Source of the DNA: Brasenia schreberi
Lineage: Eukaryota > Streptophyta > Magnoliopsida > Nymphaeales > Cabombaceae
Assembly (NCBI GenBank): GCA_036023115.1
Contig: JAYKKT010000055.1
Location: 9,440,001 to 9,504,000 of the forward strand
DNA length: 64,000 bases
Direction: 5' to 3'
The position numbers and the translations under genes are program-made. This document shows, in pieces, positions 1 to 11,699 of this stretch (the stretch's first letter is position 1; every line of letters starts with the position of its first letter). Below the pieces are notes generated by a model, which ran no database searches, was not told the origin of the DNA, and saw only the letters and a list, made by a program, of their open reading frames with translations.

Positions 1-524
1 TGTCAATGCTCAGTACCATGGAATTGAAGCATATTCTAGGAAAATCAACATTGCGAAGAAATATGAGATTCAATCAAAGATTAAAAAATACAAACAAGAA
101 AGCATATCCATCACCGAATATTATGATGAACTCAGAAGCTTCCCATCAACGAATATTATGCCGAACTCAAAAGCTTCGGGGATGAACTTTCAATACTACA
201 CCCATGGAGAATGCCCACACTGCTTCAAAATTAGAAATGATGAATTAGAAAGAAAAAACTATTTGATTTGGTGTGGAGAGTATCCAATAAATTTGAGAAT
301 GTTAAGGCAAATGTTCTTAGCAATAAAACACTACCATCTTTGGGAGTGTTGTATTCCTTACTTATAAGAAAGGAAGATAGAAAGAATCTAGAGAAGAAAG
401 AAGTCCAGACGGGAGATAAATCAATATTTGTCAGCCTAGGACAATAAGGCAACAACCATGGGAGAGGTGGTGCAACTTTTGGTGGTCATGGCTGTGGATA
501 TCCACGCTCTGATGAGAAGGACAA

Positions 525-1660
525 GCTAAAATGCTTAATTGTGGGAAGCCATGACATACTAAGGAAAAGAGTTGGGATTTAATTGGTAAACCAGCACATC
601 TCAAGAACAAGACATATCGAGCAAGCTCTTTAGACAAAGTAGAGCCAGAGAATAGTATTTTTTTCCAGATACTGAAGCGGCATGAAGATATGGGTAAACT
701 CAGAAAGAGCCAGGAATCTACCTCAAATTTGCAAGCCTCCTTGGTGCATGCATATGGTTTTAATGCCATGAATTCCATTAGTTTGTCTTCGTCCACTTCT
801 TGGGTTATAGATTCAAGAACATCTTTAACTTGTATGAATATTTGAAAGGTGGCGGTAGTGTAAAGTTAGCAGATGACTCTCACGTACAAAACCTAAGGAA
901 AGGGATTGTGAGAATGCCCATTGGCAGTTTACCATCTACTAATCTTTTATTTGTACACACTATAACTAGAGAGTTAAACTGTTCACTTATTTTTTATGAA
1001 AATGATTGTATTTTCAGGATCACAGAACAAGGAGGACTCTTGGGCATAGTAGAGTTAGAGGAGGATTATACATATTAGATAGATGGAGTACAGTCAAGTG
1101 TGACAACAAATTAAGGAATTTTGGAAGCATGTATCAAGAAAATCCGACTGTGGCATCATTGATTGGGACACCTAGTTCCAAAATTAAAGACTATGGTTCC
1201 AAAGTTAAGTTTAGATATGGTTGGTTAGTCTTTTGAATGTGAAACTTATCAGAAAGCTAAGCATTATAGAGCTAGCTTTCCTTGCAGTGAGTGTAGAAAA
1301 ACAAACCCTTTTGAGCTTAGACACTCAGATGTATGGGGTTGAGTCCTGTAGTTGCTATTTCAAGCTATACTTTGTTACCTTTGTTTATGCTTGTACTAGA
1401 TTTACAATGGTCTACTTAATGAAAAATAAGAGTGAAGTTTCAACTATATTTCCATTATTTCACAAATTCGTGGTGACCCAATTTCAATGTACCATTAAAT
1501 GCATCAGATCAGATAATGGGAGAATTCAATGGAGTGCACTTAAAAATGTATCTCATGAATCATGGTATAGTCCATGAGACATCGTGTGCATATACACCAC
1601 GACAAAATGACATAGTCGAGAGGAAAAACCGACACATTCTAGAAACATCCATAGCTCTAC
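525..1660 (+). pseudogene. copia protease-integrase remnant
   Basis: The protease core reads SWVIDSR at about 798-818; the family's catalytic DSG has become DSR. The zinc knuckle before it has lost a base and gained a stop. The integrase zinc-binding part is visible as HYRASFPCSECRK (about 1260-1300), followed by SDVWG (first catalytic Asp, about 1325), IRSDNG (second Asp, about 1503-1520) and a QND-VERKNRH segment (catalytic Glu, about 1600-1635). These are standard copia integrase landmarks. The reading frame shifts several times, so no functional polyprotein can be made. In a live element this region would process the polyprotein and insert the cDNA. Confidence 0.8.
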
Positions 1661-2429
1661 TAATTGGAAGTAGTACACCTAAGATACTCTAAGGAGATGC
1701 AGTTTTAATGGCTATCTACCTTATAAACCGGACTCCTACTGCAAGGTAAGATCCCATTTCAAGTACTAATGCCTAATAAAAGAATGATATTCCTCTCAAG
1801 GTAATTGAATGTGTTTGTTATGTCCATGATCATTAAGACATAAGGACAAAGACCCAAAGGCTATAAAATGTGTATTTTTTAGTTATTCATCTACGTAGAA
1901 AGGCTATATCCATTATAAATTATAATCCTAGCAAGAAGAGAGTACATGTATCCATGGATGTGACTTTCTTTGAGAAGGCCACCTACTATGACAACAAGGG
2001 AGAGAAATTATCTACAAAAGATCAAGACTCGAATATCATGCCTATAATTCTAGAACCAAAGGTAGAATGTGAAGATATTTTACAAAAAAACAACATAACT
2101 TCAAGGTCAAACTCAGAAAGAACTACAAGTGTATAGAAGACAGAACAAAGGAACCACAAAGGAACTCTTGAAGCCTACCATGCCAAGGGGAACTACTCCC
2201 CTCTAATGTGCAACCAACCGAGTGTGGACCTCAAAAGTGCACCACAGAGCAATCCAGAAATGAGTTGAATGTCCCTATTGCATCAAGGAAAGGGAAGAGA
2301 TCTTGTACTTACCCAATCTCTCAATACATTTCATATCACAATACTTCTAATAACTTCAAGATGTTTGCTCTTAATTCTGATCTTATCCGAGTACCAAGAA
2401 ATTATGAAAAGGCAAAAGACTCTAAATAG

Positions 2430-2768
2430 TGGAGAGAGACTATGAAGACTGAGATTCTAGCTTTAGAAAAGAACCAGACATAAAAACTACCTCCAAACAT
2501 AAAACCAGTCGAATGCAAGTGGGTGTATACCATAAAGTTTAAAGTTTATAGCAGCATTGAGAGATATAAAACACTTCTAGTTGTAAAGGGAAATATTCAA
2601 GCTTATGGATTAGACTATACTGAAACCTTTGCACCAGTTATAAAAATGACAACCATCGGAGTAATCATCACTATAGTTGTGGACAAAGTCTGACAATTAG
2701 ATGTAAAAAATGCATTCCTCTAAGAAAACTTAAATGAAGAAATATATATGAACCAATCACCTCGTCTA
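2430..2768 (+). pseudogene. copia reverse transcriptase N-terminal remnant
   Basis: The segment translates, with stops, to the start of the copia RT domain (RVT_2): a WKL-like start, then CKWVYTIKF, ERYK, GLDYTETFAPV, and LDVKNAFL followed by EEIYM. The catalytic LDVKNAF aspartate is present (about 2697-2720), but the later YVDD box is missing because the domain stops abruptly at about 2768, where sequence matching the RTE LINE RT region begins on the other strand. Stop codons occur in the middle. Confidence 0.8.
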
Positions 2769-3464
2769 TGACTTCATCTTGAATATGTTTGTTGACTCAT
2801 CAATCACCATTATAAATAAGTACGAACTTAAAGTTGATCCTTAGTGTAACCCAATATTAACTTCAAAGAAGTTTGATATTCCTTCATGAGTCATCACACA
2901 TGTTTTTGCACCATTGTACATGTCTCTTATAAGGTTTATGCATGTCAATCGGATACCATTTTTTCCTAAGGTTCTCCAAAGATCATCCCATCGTACCCAA
3001 TCGTAAGTTTTTTGTAAATCAATAAATATCATGTAAAGTTTTTTTTTTTGCTCTAAAATGTTTCATAAGACATCTGGAAAGGTGAATCGATTTAACACAC
3101 ATGAATCCAAATTGGTTCTTTATTGTACTCGATACTTGTCTTAACCTATGTTCGATAATTTTTTCCCTTAATTTCATATTATGGGTCATTAACTTGATAC
3201 CTCAATAATTCGCACAATTTTGAATGTCTCTCTTGTTCTTGTATATGGGTATAAGTGTATTCGCTCTCCATTTCTCGAGCATCTTTTGGGTTCTCCATAT
3301 TTCATTGAATATTCTTGTGAGCCAAGTGATTTTTGTTTCTCCTAGGTTTTTTTAAATTTCTATAGGAATATTATTTGGTCCTACAAATTTACCACCCTTT
3401 ATATGTTTAAGAGTCTCTTTGACTTCATTCTTTTTAATACGTCAGTAGAAATTGTGGTTTATAA
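2769..3464 (-). mobile_element. RTE LINE fragment A1 (RT region)
   Basis: The minus-strand reading matches the RT part of the RTE copies at 4715-8701 and 20785-24062, from the segment just upstream of the FADD box back to the linker before the RT domain. The 3' third of the element, including the RT C-terminus and TTG-repeat tail, is absent. It is more diverged than its neighbours and carries a short open segment (2841-3032) with IFIDLQKTYD, the catalytic Asp motif of RT. It directly abuts a second fragment covering the same RT segment, so 3050-3462 and 3474-3886 form an imperfect direct repeat. Confidence 0.75.
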
Positions 3465-3473
3465 CTTTATATA

Positions 3474-4714
3474 CTTTCCATAAGACGTCTTACCAGGTGA
3501 ATCGCTTCAAAAGTAGATTTGTCTGGCATGAATCCAAATTGGTTCTCTGTTGTACTTGATACTTGTCTTAACATACGTTCGATAATTATTTCTCATAATT
3601 TCATAGTAGGGCTCATTAACTTGATACCTCAATAATTCATACAATTCTGAATGTATCTCTTGTTCTTATATATGGGTATAAGTGTACTCACTCTCCATTC
3701 CTCGGGCATCTTTCGGTTTCTCCATATTTCATTAAACAGTCTTGTGAGCCAAGTGATTCCTATTTCTCCTAGTATTTTCCAAACTTCTATAGGAAAATTG
3801 TCTGGTCCTACCGATTTACTACCCTTCATATGTTTAAGAGCCTCTTTGACTTCATTCTTTTGAATACGTCGATAGAAATTGTGGTTTATATACTTTTTTG
3901 ATTTGGCTAACTCTCCTAAGCTAATACTAACATCTTTATTTTCATTAAAAAGCTTATAAAATAGTTTTTTTATCTATTTTTTATATCATCATTTGCCACT
4001 AGAATTTTCTCATTCTCGTCTTTGATACATCAAACAAAATTAAGATCCTTAGTTTTCTTATCTCTAACCCTAGCTATCCTAAAAATATCTCTTTCACCCT
4101 CTTTTGAGTTGAGTTTTTTATATAAATCCTCTCAAATTTTAGTTTTGGCTTCATTGGCGGTATTTTTTGCTTCTTTCTTTGCTTTCTTATAAGCCTCTAA
4201 AGTTTCACTAGTCTTCTTAGCATAATGTATTTTGTAACATGTAGTCTTTGCCATGATTTTATTTTACACCACTTCACTCAACCACCAAGCTTCTTTTTGT
4301 ACCGGTACACCTCCCTTACATTCATCTAACACATCTTTCGCTACTTTCCTAATATGTATAGCCATATTGTTCCACATATCGCAAGATGTACCAACATAAT
4401 TCCAAACATCTCCTTGATAGACTTTTTGTTTAAATATACCTTCCTTCTCGCTTTTAAGGTTCCACCATTTAGTTTGAATAACTCGATACACTTTTTTCTA
4501 CTTTGTCCACTTTTTCACCACTAAATTCATAACTAAAAGTCAATACTGGGTGGTTAATCTTTCTCCTCGAATTACCTTGCAATCTTTATAATACGATATA
4601 TATTTTTTCCTACGAACAAAATAATCAATTTGTGTTTGTGATAAGCCACTCTTATAAGTAATTAAATATTCATCTCGTTTTTTGAAGATTGTATTTACTA
4701 TAAAGATATCAAAT
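3474..4714 (-). mobile_element. RTE LINE fragment A2, 3' half
   Basis: This minus-strand RTE copy runs from the RT fingers region (3629-3829, motif GPDNFPIEVWK) through the basic linker (4264-4491) to the endonuclease C-terminus (4540-4728, motif IVNTIFKKRDEY). It stops at 4714, where another RTE is inserted, and resumes at 8702. The 16 bases tataaagatatcaaat (4699-4714) recur at 8702-8717 as the target duplication of the inserted copy. Its own 3' end beyond 3474 is missing. Frameshifts and stops make it non-functional. Confidence 0.8.
4699..4714. repeat. 16-bp target duplication, left copy (RTE B)
   Basis: The sequence tataaagatatcaaat is immediately followed by the CAA/TTG-repeat 3' tail of RTE B. 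An identical 16-mer sits at 8702-8717, immediately after the 5' end of B. The flanking A2 sequence reads continuously across the two sites when one copy is removed. Confidence 0.92.
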
Positions 4715-4960
4715 AACAACAACAACAACTAAGCCTTTTCCCATACTAGACCGGGTCGGCTACATGGATTCTTTGTTTCCACAGATCCCTATCGTGTGCC
4801 ATGTTAGCAGTTAACTCACAATAAGCTAGATCATTCTTTATTGTTTCTTTCCGACACTTTTGTAGTCGTCCTCTAGCTCTTTTAATACTTTCCAAATTTA
4901 GTTTTTCATACCTTCTTACAGGTTCTTCTTTTGATCTTCTTTCTATATGTCCAAACCATC

Positions 4961-7603
4961 TTAAACGATATCTCTCATTTTATCATCTATTGGTGCCACT
5001 CCTAATTTGTTTCTAATAACCTCATTATGTATACGGTCTTTTCTTGTATGACCACTCATCCATCTCAACATCTTCATTTCTGTCAAAGACATCTTTTGTA
5101 CATGTTCATGATTAACTGCCCAACACTCAGAACCATAAAACATGGCAGGCCTAATTGCTGCTCTATAATATTTACCATTTAACTTTAATGGTATCTTCTT
5201 CTCACAAAGAATACCTGATGCTCCTCTCCATTTTAACCAACCAGCATTAATTCTATGCGTAATATCTCCATCAATTCTTTCATCACTCTGAAAAATTGAC
5301 CCTAGGTATTTAAAACTTTCTTTTTGAGAGATGCAATGTGTGCCAATTTTAATTTCTATGTCCTCTGAGGTAACCAAATGATCAAACTTACATTCCATAT
5401 ATTTTGTCTTTATTCTACTAAGTCGGAGGCCTTTGCTTTCTAATGTCTCTCTCCATAGTTCCAATTTTCTATTAACTTTTTCCTTAGACTTCTCCACTAA
5501 TACAATGTCATCTGCAAATAACATACACCAAGGTACTTCATCTTGAATATGTTTTGTTAACTCATCAATCACCATTATAAATGAGTATGGACTTAAAGTT
5601 GATCCTTATGTAACCCAATATTAACTTTAAAGAAGTCTGTCATTCCTTCATTAAGTCCTCACACATTTTTTTTGCATCATTGTACATGTCTCTTATAAGG
5701 TTAATGTATGTCAATCGGATGCCTCTTTTTTCCAAGGTTCTCTAAAGAACCTCCCTCGGTACCCTATCATAAGCTTTTTCTAGATCAATAAATATCATGA
5801 GAAGGTCTTTCTTTTTTCTCTAAAATGTTTCATAAGACATCTCAAAAGGTGAATCGCTTTAAAAGTAGATTTGCCTGGCATGAATCCAAATTGGTTCTCT
5901 GTTGTACTTGATACTTGTCTTAACCTACGTTCGATAATTCTTTCCCATAATTTCATAGTAGGGCTCATTAACTTGATACCTCGATAATTCACACAATTCT
6001 GAATGTCTCTCTTGTTTTTATATATGGGTATAAGTGTACCCACTCTCCATTCCTCGGGCATCTTTTGGTTTCTCCATATTTCATTAAACAGTCTAGTGAG
6101 CCAAGTGATTCCTATTTCTCCTAGTATTTTCTAAACTTCTATAGGAAAATTGTATGGTCCTACCGATTTACCACCCTTCATATGTTTAAGAGCCTCTTTG
6201 ACTTCATTCCTTTGAATATGTCGATAGAAATTGTGGTTTATATACTTTTCTAATTTGGCTAACTCTCCTAAGCTAATACTAACATCTTTATTTTCATTAA
6301 AAAGCTTATAAAAATAGTTTTTCCATCTATTTCTTATATCATTATTTGCCACTAGAATTTTTTCATCCTCGTCTTTGATGCATCTAACATAATTAAAATC
6401 TTTAATTTTCTTATCTCTAGCCCTAGCTATCCTAAAAAGATCTCTTTCACCCTTTTCTGAGTTGAGTTTTTTATATAAATCCTCCCAAATTTTAGCTTTT
6501 GTTTCACTCACGGCCTTTTTCGCTTCTTTCTTTGCTTTTTTATAAGCCTCTAAAGTTTCACTAGTATTCTTAACATAATGTAATTCGTAACATGCCCTCT
6601 TTACCTTGATTTTATTTTGCACTACTTCACTCCACCACCAAGCTTCTTTTTCTACCGGTACACTACCCTTAGATACACCTAACACATCTTTTACCACTTT
6701 CCTAATATGTATAGCTATATTGTTCCACATATCATAGGGTGTACCAACATAATTCCAAACATCTCCTTGAAGGACTTTTTGTTTAAATATATCTTCTTTC
6801 TCATTTTTGAGGTTCCACCATTTAGTCTGAATAGCTTGATGCACTCTTTTCTTCTTTGTCCATTTTTTTATTTGTAAATCCATAACTAAAAGTCGATGTT
6901 GGATGGTTAAGCTTTCTCCTGGAATTACCTTGCAATCTTTACAATACGCACTATCTTTTTTTCTACAAATAAAGTAATCAATTTGTGTTTGTGATAAGCC
7001 ACTCTTATAAGTAATTAAAAGTTATCTCGTTTTTTAAAGATTGTATTGACTATAAAGAGATCAAATGCCATAGCAAAATTTAAAACCTCCCTACCTTCCT
7101 CATTTATATCCCCAAAACCAAAGTTTTCATGAATCCCTTGATATTCTAATGCCACTTTACCGACATGTCCATTTAAGTCTCCTCCTAAACAAATCATCTC
7201 CCTTTGTAGAATCTTTTGAATCACCTTATCTAACTCTTCCCAAAAAGAAGTCTTTATACTATCTTCTAGTCCTACTTGGGGTGCATAAGCACAAACTATA
7301 TTCAAAACCTCCCTCCTAACACTAATTTCAATGTCTTGATTCGGTCACCATATCGTTGTATGTCTACTACACTATCCTTTAAATCTTTATTTATGATAAT
7401 ACCAACTCCGTTTCGAGCCTTTTCTTTACCTGAGTACCATAATTTAAAACCTATATCCTCTATCTCCTTTGCTTTTTCTCCAACCCATTTTGTCTCTTGT
7501 AAACATAGAATATGAATCTTTTTCCGAATGATAGTATCTACCATCTCCATTAGCTTATCAGATAATGTTATGATATTCCAAAAACCAATACGAATCTTAT
7601 TAT
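4961..7603 (-). pseudogene. RTE endonuclease-reverse transcriptase ORF (copy B)
   Basis: Open segments on the minus strand give the domains in order. Endonuclease (7302-7550 and 7015-7305, in two frames) shows ILCLQETKW, IINKD and GGDLNGHVG, the last being a catalytic-region motif of this nuclease family. A 250-residue basic linker (6131-6883) follows. The RT fingers lie at 5795-6061 (PIYKNKRD, FGFMPGKST), and the RT palm and C-terminus at 4961-5575, with an intact LFADDIVL catalytic box near 5510-5525 and the KYLGS motif. Frameshifts separate the segments, and a transposon splits the ORF start at 7611. In a live element the enzyme nicks target DNA and primes reverse transcription of the element RNA there. 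Confidence 0.85.
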
Positions 7604-7610
7604 CTAGGAC

Positions 7611-8314
7611 CTATGTCATACAGGTGCGAGTGCGGGTGCGGGATACAACAAATTTCAAAAATTTTGGGTGCGACGACACGGCTAGAGTATATAATATTAT
7701 ATATTATATATAATATTCAAGCTACATAAATCAATCATAATACAACTAGTGTTTGCTAATTTTGGGTGCACGTAGGTATCAATTAGCAAGTTCCCTCATA
7801 ATGATCTGAAACTTATAATGACTTTACGAGCTTCAAAATATCCAAGTTATGGATTCAAAGAGTTTCGAGATATTTTGTAGGATATAACATATACTAGTAT
7901 TTGTGCTAGGATCCACTAGTGATGTCATACTCTTCTGTTCTATTGATCTGGCAATGTTCCTAGTCTTTAAATGTGTTTGGTGACAGAGATTATTCTGTGC
8001 AAAGGCATACAGTATGGAGTCAAGAATCCAATCAGATTGAGTAATAAGAAACCAATTGTTCGCACCCAAAATCATTATGCAGCTTTATATTGTATACAGC
8101 TACAATAGCAAGTACACAACTTTATATTAAAGCAAAACATATAAATGGTAAACAACTACTAATTTCATCATAATACACAAATCAATCTTCATTATCCGGA
8201 CCCATTTATCCGTGAGTTACAAAAAAAAATTGCAAATTTTTTTTTTTGGCCATGCCGCACCGACACGGTGTCGGTGTCGACACTCCACCCCTTAGAAGTG
8301 TCTATGTGACTTAG
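7611..8314. mobile_element. 704-bp non-autonomous hAT-like element
   Basis: This block interrupts the 5' part of RTE B and has no counterpart in the other RTE copies. Its ends are CTATGTCA on the left and TGACTTAG on the right, an imperfect inverted repeat. It is flanked by tctaggac (7603-7610) and tataggac (8315-8322), a probable 8-bp target duplication with one mismatch, the length used by hAT elements. The ends are GC-rich with short iterations (gtgcgggtgcggg, gacacggtgtcggtgtcgac) around an AT-rich core with a TA-rich hairpin at 7690-7725. There is no coding sequence. The hAT assignment rests mainly on the 8-bp duplication. Confidence 0.6.
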
Positions 8315-8701
8315 TATAGGACTAGCTTCCTTACCTCCCGCATCCGTTCATAATCAAAATGCGGAGACCCTCTCTGAAAATTATTCACTACATTCGGGCG
8401 ACAATGTAGCGAGACTAACTTCTTTACCCATACTCGTCCATGATGTGGGAACCCTCTCTTCAATTGATTCACTACATTCTGGCGAAAATATAGTGGCCCT
8501 TGCTTACTTATTACTGTATTCGGGCTCTGCAGCACGTCACTAGGCAGGGACGCCCCAAAGCAATGTTCATAATTTTTATAATCCATGTTATAAAAATACG
8601 ACAAAGTTTTACACTGGCTGTCGGAAGCCTAACACAACCCTCCTCCTTTATTCGGGCTTGGGACCGGCAATGCAAGGGTGATCCCTTACATGGGCGGAGT
8701 T

Positions 8702-8717
8702 TATAAAGATATCAAAT
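8702..8717. repeat. 16-bp target duplication, right copy (RTE B)
   Basis: Exact match to 4699-4714, at the 5' end of the nested RTE. It is also part of the A2 endonuclease region. Confidence 0.92.
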
Positions 8718-9637
8718 GCCATGGCAAAATTTAAAATCTCCCTACCTTCCTCATTTATATCCCCAAAACCAAAGTTTCCATGAATACTTTGATATCCTAA
8801 TATCTCTTTATCGACATGTCCATTTAAGTCTTATCCTAAACAAATCATCTCCCTTTGTGGAATTCTTTGAATCACCTTATCTAACTCCTCCCAAAAAGCC
8901 ATCTTTATACTATCTTATAGTCCTACTTGAGGTGCGTAAGTACAAACAATATTCAAAACCTCTTCTCGTAGCACTAATTTTAATGTCATAATTCGGTCAC
9001 CATATCGTTTTATGTCTACTACACTATCCTTTAAATCTTTATTTACGATAAAACCAACTCCATTTCGAGCCTTTTTCTTTCATGAATACCATAATTTAAA
9101 ACATGTATCCTCAATCTCCTTTGCTTTTCTCCAATCTACTTTGTCTCTTATAAACATAGGATATGAATCTTTCTCTTAATCATAGTATCTATCACCTTCA
9201 TTACCTTATCGGACAATACTCTTATATTCTAAGAACCAATACGAATCTTATTATATAGGACTAGCTTTTTAAACCTGCATCCGTCCATACTGAAAATGTA
9301 AAGACCCTCTCTGCAATTTATTCACTACATTCAGGCGACAATGTAGCAGGACTAACTTCTTTACCCACACCCATCCATGATATGGAAACCCTCTCTGTAA
9401 TTGATTGACTACATTCAGGCGAAAATATAGAGGCTTTGCATACTTTTCACTACATTTGGGCTCTATAGTGCATCGCTAAGAGAGGACGCTCCAATGCAAT
9501 GCTCATAATTTGTATAATCTAAGGTATAAAAATCCGACAAAGTTTTACGTTGGTTGTTAAAAGCCTAACACAACCCTCTTCCTTTATCTGAGCTTGGGAT
9601 CGACCATGCAAGAGTGATCCCTTACATGGGCAGAGTT
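8702..9637 (-). mobile_element. RTE LINE fragment A2, 5' half
   Basis: Continuation of the A2 copy on the far side of the nested RTE. Read on the minus strand it begins at about 9637 with the same 5' untranslated leader as the other full-length copies (starting AACTCTGCCCATG), then enters the AP-endonuclease domain near 9250 and reaches the point of interruption at 8717. It has a complete 5' end but no 3' end, the reverse of usual LINE truncation. The endonuclease frame is broken repeatedly. Confidence 0.8.
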
Positions 9638-10005
9638 CCTAAACACTAAAACATCGACCAAAAAAAATTAAGAGCAAATAGAAATCCCAGAGCATAAGAT
9701 GCATAAACAAAGCATCGAAGCAACAAAAACCTTAACTTCCAAACAAAATCATATCAAAATTGTCAACCTACAATTTGTAAATTAAAAAAGACAGCAACAT
9801 TGGCAAGCCATCTTTTCTAAAACCTTGTATATGATTGAACGAAAAGGAAAAAAATAAGCAATACTACGCCTATTCTGTTCAAAGCTTTAACCTAGCCTCC
9901 AAGATAATCCTTACTGGAATCACATGCAGAAAATCATTCTAACGTACAAGGGTCAATAAATAATGTGAAATTAAATTAACAAGCCAAAGATAAAGACTAA
10001 TCCCA
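9638..10005. other. unassigned AT-rich noncoding stretch
   Basis: Nothing recognisable as a gene or element. It lies between the RTE 5' end and the outer hAT target duplication. In the pre-insertion genome it would have been contiguous with 16320 onward, so it probably belongs to the 3' flank of the host gene at 17190-18175. Confidence 0.5.
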
Positions 10006-10013
10006 CTATAAAC
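10006..10013. repeat. 8-bp target duplication of outer hAT, left
   Basis: ctataaac, identical to 16312-16319, directly abutting the left terminal inverted repeat. Confidence 0.9.
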
Positions 10014-10489
10014 AAATGTTGTAAAACTTGTATCGTATCGTACGATACGAGTTTATCATGTATCAGATGCTAGAACGACACAATAAAGGTAAGTGTATCA
10101 CATTAGAGGATTTATCGAGTCGTATCATGCGATGCGGCCCATATCATATGAGTCAATATTGATTTTTCTAAATATATACACACAAAACTCGTGGGTTTTT
10201 TGGGTGTTTTGCCTGCTCCCTAACCCTTTCTTACCGCTTGTCTTTGCTCCCAAACTCTCTATCTTTCATTTGCTTGATCATGGAGAAAGCTCAAGTTTTT
10301 CTCTCAAACTCTTAAAAATCTATAGGTTTTCCATGAAATCTGTAGCATACTCTCTTCCTTTTACACCCAATCCCTTCTCACCTTATTTTTCTATTGAAAA
10401 ATTTAGGGTTTTCATATATTCTTCACCTTCCAAAAGTTTTTTTCTTGTTGTTGTTTATATCTTCTTGGCATGATAACATCCGATCAACC

Positions 10490-11239
10490 TAATCCAATGT
10501 AGAAGTATTGCACCCCAACGTATGAAGCCAATAGGCTTATGAATATGTGCCTATTTTATAACGAGGTTAATCATTAAGGTATTTCTCGTATGAAACACTA
10601 TCTTAAAGGTAATAGTGGAGTTGGTTCTTGTTCCACTACAAGAACTCTTGCTCAGGTGACCCAATGACTATGAACGATAGGATAGGAGGTAAAAGCATTG
10701 GAATACATTCATTTTCCTCTCGTGTATAACTCTTGGATCTCAATAAAGAGTTAAATCAGCTATGATTTCAAAAAAGGTACTTGAGAAAATAGATTTGAAG
10801 TGTGAGTGTTTTTATGAAAATGGTCTTCATTTAATGTTAAATTTATTTTCCTTTCAAAGTAACGCACATGCTATTATTAGTGTGGGATCAGGTTATAGTA
10901 TCCTACTTATCATGCTTTGAAGGGTAAATTGCTACAAAAATGGGTTGATAACTTGATATTGACCATAAATGGAATTCTGAATTTATGGAGTCATGAAAGC
11001 TTACGAGTTGTTCTATTATAGTTTATGATTTGGCATATAGTCAGTATAGATCATTAGTAAACTTCTTTATCTATTGTCCAAAGAGGACATTACTTTTGAA
11101 ATACTGACTTTTCCCACATTCATAAAACTGCAGATAATTTGCTTTTTATTTTTTAAGATGTTGAGGATGTAGGTAATGAAAATGTTGTTCAATTCATTAG
11201 TGACAATGTTGTAAATTTTAGAGCAATTGGTGGTAAGAT
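10490..11239 (+). pseudogene. hAT transposase N-terminal half (outer element)
   Basis: The reading begins with WKYCTP and continues to GISRMKHYL, the layout of a BED zinc finger in plant hAT transposases (Cys pair, then a Gly-Ile-x-Arg-x-Lys-x-His block), with an internal stop and substituted ligands. From about 10780 the frames give the DUF659 pattern: SFQSNA, GYSI, then SLVNFFIYCPKRTLLLK and VVQFISDN, the last a hallmark before the RNase H-like catalytic core. The sequence stops in the middle of the domain at 11239, where the inner hAT is inserted, and resumes at 14519. Confidence 0.75.
11232..11239. repeat. 8-bp target duplication of inner hAT, left
   Basis: ggtaagat, identical to 14519-14526. 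It lies within the outer transposase coding region. Confidence 0.92.
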
Positions 11240-11699
11240 CAATGTTGTAAAACCCGTACTATATCGTATATCGTAAAGCAACACGATACAATACATGATA
11301 TCGTATCGTGTACTACGATTTATCAGGTCGTATCATGCTATATTGCACAATATGGGCCGTTCATACGAGTTTATGTTGATTTGTAAGATATAAAACCCAA
11401 GAAACTCAGGTTTTTTCTGCTATTTTGCTTGCTCCCAAACTCTTCTTTAATCCCTACCTACCGGTTTCTATACATTTCATTTACTCGATTTCGTGGAAAA
11501 ATCACACATTTTTTGTCATAAGCAAAAATCTATAGGGTTTCTCTCCAATCAGTGATATACTCCCTTTTTTCGTTCCTACTCCTTTGTCACCCGATTTTTC
11601 ACTTACAAATTTAGGGTTTTTATAGATTATGAGATTTTTCACATTCGTAAAGCCTTACTCATATTGTGGTTTATCTTTGCTTGGCTTGACGACGTCAGA

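Larger units (their letters stand above)
1..2768 (+). mobile_element. Ty1/copia retrotransposon, internal remnant
   Basis: Translating the + strand with frame changes gives the copia domain order: gag-like region (about 1-530), a broken zinc knuckle (about 530-560), aspartic protease (800-835), integrase (1000-1660), the region downstream of integrase (1870-2000) and reverse transcriptase (2440-2768). Integrase preceding reverse transcriptase is diagnostic of copia rather than gypsy. No LTR is visible. The 5' part lies outside the window, and the 3' part is cut at about 2768, where an RTE LINE fragment begins within the RT. Many stops and frameshifts show it is an old, dead copy. Confidence 0.85.
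4715..8701 (-). mobile_element. near-full-length RTE-clade LINE (copy B)
   Basis: A non-LTR retrotransposon with one ORF: AP endonuclease followed by reverse transcriptase. On the minus strand it starts at 8701 with an AACTCCGCCCATG leader and ends at 4715 with a short TTG-repeat tail (CAA repeats at about 4715-4729 on the + strand), as RTE-clade elements do instead of a poly(A). It is bounded by perfect 16-bp target duplications. Removing the 704-bp insertion and its 8-bp duplication leaves about 3.28 kb, the same length as the independent copy at 20785-24062, which supports both ends being complete. It is inserted into another RTE in the same orientation. Confidence 0.9.

Noticed and set aside
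10093..10473. 126-residue open frame at the start of the outer hAT
   Set aside because: It lies upstream of the BED finger in the leader, is Phe/Leu/Ser-rich from T-rich DNA, and has no counterpart motif.
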